Program-made: the position numbers and the translations under genes
From: Oceanobacillus sp. CFH 90083
GTDB taxonomy: Bacteria; Bacillota; Bacilli; Bacillales; Amphibacillaceae
Reading direction: 5' to 3'
Length of the DNA: 36,084 nt
Assembly (NCBI RefSeq): GCF_009389585.1
Contig: NZ_VIYG01000022.1
Coordinates: 1 to 36,084, forward strand
In this document: positions 34,930 through 36,084 of the stretch, in pieces
Numbering within the stretch: the first letter of the stretch is position 1
Layout: every line of letters starts with the position of its first letter
Notes under the pieces: generated by a model
The model's database searches: none
Told to the model about the DNA's origin: nothing
What the model saw: the letters and a program-made list of their open reading frames with translations, nothing else

Positions 34930-35454
34930 GTGGAAAATATCAAACAAAAAAAAGAATGGATAGGCTGGATAAAAGCGATTATTATTACGATGATGCTTGC
35001 ATTTTTTCTCAGAACATTTATTTTTGCTACTTCCATTGTAGAAGGAGAAAGTATGTACCCCACACTTCAAGATGGAGAGCGTGTGATTTTTAATAAAATT
35101 GTTTACACAGTAGACGATCCTGCCCGGGGTGATGTGGTCATTATTCATCAGCCTCCGAAAAACTATGTAAAACGCATTATCGGGATGCCTGGGGAAACGA
35201 TAGAAATTGAAAATAGTCAATTATATATTAATGGCGAGGCTTATCAGCAGCATTTTTTAAGTGATGACGTCATTGCCCAGACCAATAGTTTTGGCCCTAT
35301 AGAAATTCCTGAGGGGAATTATTTCGTAATGGGAGATAATCGGCTGATCAGTAAAGACAGCCGTAATGGACTCGGATTTATTCCACGGGGGGATATTATC
35401 GGCAAATCAGAGCTGATTATTTATCCATTCAATAAATTTGGCTGGATAGAATAA
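34930..35454 (+). CDS. lepB: Type I signal peptidase
   Basis: 174-residue membrane-bound Ser/Lys protease that cleaves signal peptides from secreted proteins. One N-terminal membrane anchor (about 14-33), then the catalytic Ser41 in EGESMYPTL and Lys81 in YVKRIIGMPGE; the box D/E sequence VMGDNRLISKDSR is complete. Size and spacing match B. subtilis SipS-type P-class enzymes. Start is GTG 34930 with GGAGATGA about 7 bases upstream. Monocistronic with its own long terminator. Confidence 0.94.
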   Translation: MENIKQKKEWIGWIKAIIITMMLAFFLRTFIFATSIVEGESMYPTLQDGERVIFNKIVYTVDDPARGDVVIIHQPPKNYVKRIIGMPGETIEIENSQLYINGEAYQQHFLSDDVIAQTNSFGPIEIPEGNYFVMGDNRLISKDSRNGLGFIPRGDIIGKSELIIYPFNKFGWIE

Positions 35455-35523
35455 AAGCAGAGAGCTGCATATCTTTTTTTGAAAATCCTCTTTCAGAAAA
35501 AAGAAGCAGCTTTCTGCTTTTAC
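35453..35523. terminator. Long hairpin terminator after the signal peptidase gene
   Basis: AAAAGCAGAGAGCTGC pairs with GCAGCTTTCTGCTTTT, with inner TCTTTTTTTGAA/TTTCAGAAAAAAGA. Convergent with the small gene at 35537, and usable from both sides. Confidence 0.85.
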
Positions 35524-35536
35524 AATGATAAAGGGA

Positions 35537-35614
35537 CTATTCTCTATCCATAACACAATAACCAATATTCAACACGAGGATTGCAAAGCATACTACACCA
35601 AAAAGCATTTCCAT
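35537..35614 (-). CDS. 25-residue predicted membrane micropeptide
   Basis: ATG 35614 to TAG 35537-35539. One hydrophobic segment (LFGVVCFAILVLNIGYCV, about 4-21) with a short charged C-terminus (MDRE). AAGGGAGTG lies upstream at slightly long spacing. Typical size of single-pass micropeptides; no family recognised. Needs expression evidence to be sure. Confidence 0.4.
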   Translation of the reverse strand: MEMLFGVVCFAILVLNIGYCVMDRE

Positions 35615-35815
35615 CCCAAAAGCACTCCCTTCGATATGTACAATATATGATTTTATTATTTCACTAATCTAATTCCATCTTATCAATATCTCCGTATAAA
35701 ATAAAGTAAAAATATAATTACGGCTCGCCGACGAAGTCATTTTCTCTTCCTGTATCACCTGGTGTAATCATTTTCCTGAAATAAAGCATTATGTAAAAAA
35801 AGAATTAGGGCAAAT

Positions 35816-35848
35816 GTCTATACACATTTTATCTATTTGCATACAGTA
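35816..35848 (+). promoter_or_regulatory. Candidate mother-cell (SigE/SigK) promoter
   Basis: CATACAGTA at 35840-35848 fits both SigE (CATACAnT) and SigK (CATAnnnTA) -10 consensus; TCTATAC at 35817-35823 and ACAC at 35822-35825 are possible -35 parts. A palindrome, ACAGTAATACTGT, overlaps its downstream edge. Confidence 0.45.
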
Positions 35849-35875
35849 ATACTGTAAGTTCAGGAGGTGAAAAGC

Positions 35876-35998
35876 ATGGGCTATGGATATGGTGGTGGCT
35901 ACGGTTATGGTGGCGGCTGTGGCTACGGAAACGGCTTTGCGCTGATTGTTGTTCTTTTCATTTTATTAATCATCGTTGGAGCTGCATTTTACTGCTAA
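35876..35998 (+). CDS. YjcZ/SscA-type small spore-coat-associated peptide
   Basis: 40-residue peptide: an N-terminal Gly/Tyr repeat ([13 protein letters not shown]) with one Cys at 15, then a single membrane segment ([18 protein letters not shown]) and a terminal Tyr-Cys. This is the layout of the YjcZ family of small sporulation proteins. Ribosome site AGGAGGTGA lies 5-8 bases before the ATG. A SigE/SigK-like -10 lies upstream and a strong hairpin follows. Confidence 0.88.
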   Translation: MGYGYGGGYGYGGGCGYGNGFALIVVLFILLIIVGAAFYC

Positions 35999-36002
35999 TC
36001 AG

Positions 36003-36039
36003 AAAATGGCTTGTGCTGCAGGCACAGGCCATTTTTTTA
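36003..36039 (+). terminator. Terminator of the YjcZ-type gene
   Basis: AATGGCTTGTGC pairs with GCACAGGCCATT (one wobble), loop TGCAG, then TTTTTTT. Confidence 0.9.
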
Positions 36040-36051
36040 AATGTTTTTGAA

Positions 36052-36074
36052 ACCCCCCTGCTATGCAGGGGGTT
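36052..36074. terminator. GC-rich hairpin at the window edge
   Basis: CCCCCCTGC and GCAGGGGGTT form a perfect stem around a 3-base loop. Probably a terminator of a gene beyond the window. Confidence 0.6.
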
Positions 36075-36084
36075 CTGGAAAGCT

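Larger units (their letters stand above)
35455..35875. other. 421-bp gap before the YjcZ-type gene
   Basis: Contains the signal peptidase terminator, one 25-residue ORF, an uncertain 23-codon ORF (35718-35789) and the YjcZ promoter region. Confidence 0.5.

Noticed and set aside
35718..35789. 23-codon minus-strand ORF ending in a polar DFVGEP tail
   Set aside because: Looks protein-like but has no ribosome site for either Met, so I do not call it; conservation could rescue it.

Overview
The window is chromosomal DNA from a low-GC, endospore-forming Firmicute of the family Bacillaceae, most likely a halotolerant/alkaliphilic genus close to Oceanobacillus or Virgibacillus. The reasons are AGGAGG-type ribosome sites, many GTG and TTG starts, a spore-type YjcZ peptide, and a gene order that is a rearranged version of the Bacillus subtilis ykn-yku-yky-pdh-ykt-yla arc. 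The genus is an inference. I see no prophage, integrase, transposase gene, CRISPR array, rRNA or tRNA.

Layout. 1-5.3 kb: the 3'-truncated ftsW (cell division), ylaN (Fur antagonist), ylaL, a small membrane-anchored protein, ylaI, ylaH, ylaF and suhB. The typA gene that sits between ylaF and ylaH in B. subtilis is absent here. 5.6-8.8 kb: ykzI, yktB, yktA, a nitronate monooxygenase/FabK-type flavoprotein and a NodB-type deacetylase lipoprotein. 9-11.2 kb: an OpuD-type betaine transporter behind a SigB-like promoter, and a small lipoprotein. 11.4-17.4 kb: the pyruvate dehydrogenase operon pdhABCD (minus strand) with its own promoter and a cre-like site, then ykyA. 17.6-20.7 kb: def, a structured intergenic region, a 29-residue amphipathic peptide ORF, rpoY and rnjA. 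20.7-25.7 kb: a methyltransferase, ktrC and an asymmetric heterodimeric ABC exporter. 26-29.4 kb: ykuV, the dapH-ykuR lysine/diaminopimelate operon and the CBS protein DarB. 30-36 kb: ykuE, an SCO1-like lipoprotein, ykyB, a small membrane protein, an FbpB-family peptide, patA, a type I signal peptidase, a 25-residue membrane peptide and a YjcZ-type peptide.

How the genes work together. Most are housekeeping. PDH feeds acetyl-CoA. dapH, ykuR and patA together encode the acetylase branch of diaminopimelate synthesis, which supplies lysine and peptidoglycan, and ftsW uses peptidoglycan precursors. KtrC and DarB belong to families that bind cyclic di-AMP, and OpuD imports betaine, so three potassium/osmolarity functions lie within 20 kb. 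rpoY and rnjA tie RNA polymerase to RNA decay.

The most unusual content is not in the genes. A family of short intergenic elements has inverted ends built on TGTTCAAAAAGT. There are two long copies (about 30840-31130 and 32683-32880), several decayed ones, one copy forming a hairpin in the def leader, and three fragments matching successive parts of one element lying in successive intergenic gaps around ykuV and ykuR-dapH. The second highlight is the folded RNA-like region plus micro-ORF upstream of rpoY. No obviously new multi-gene system is visible.
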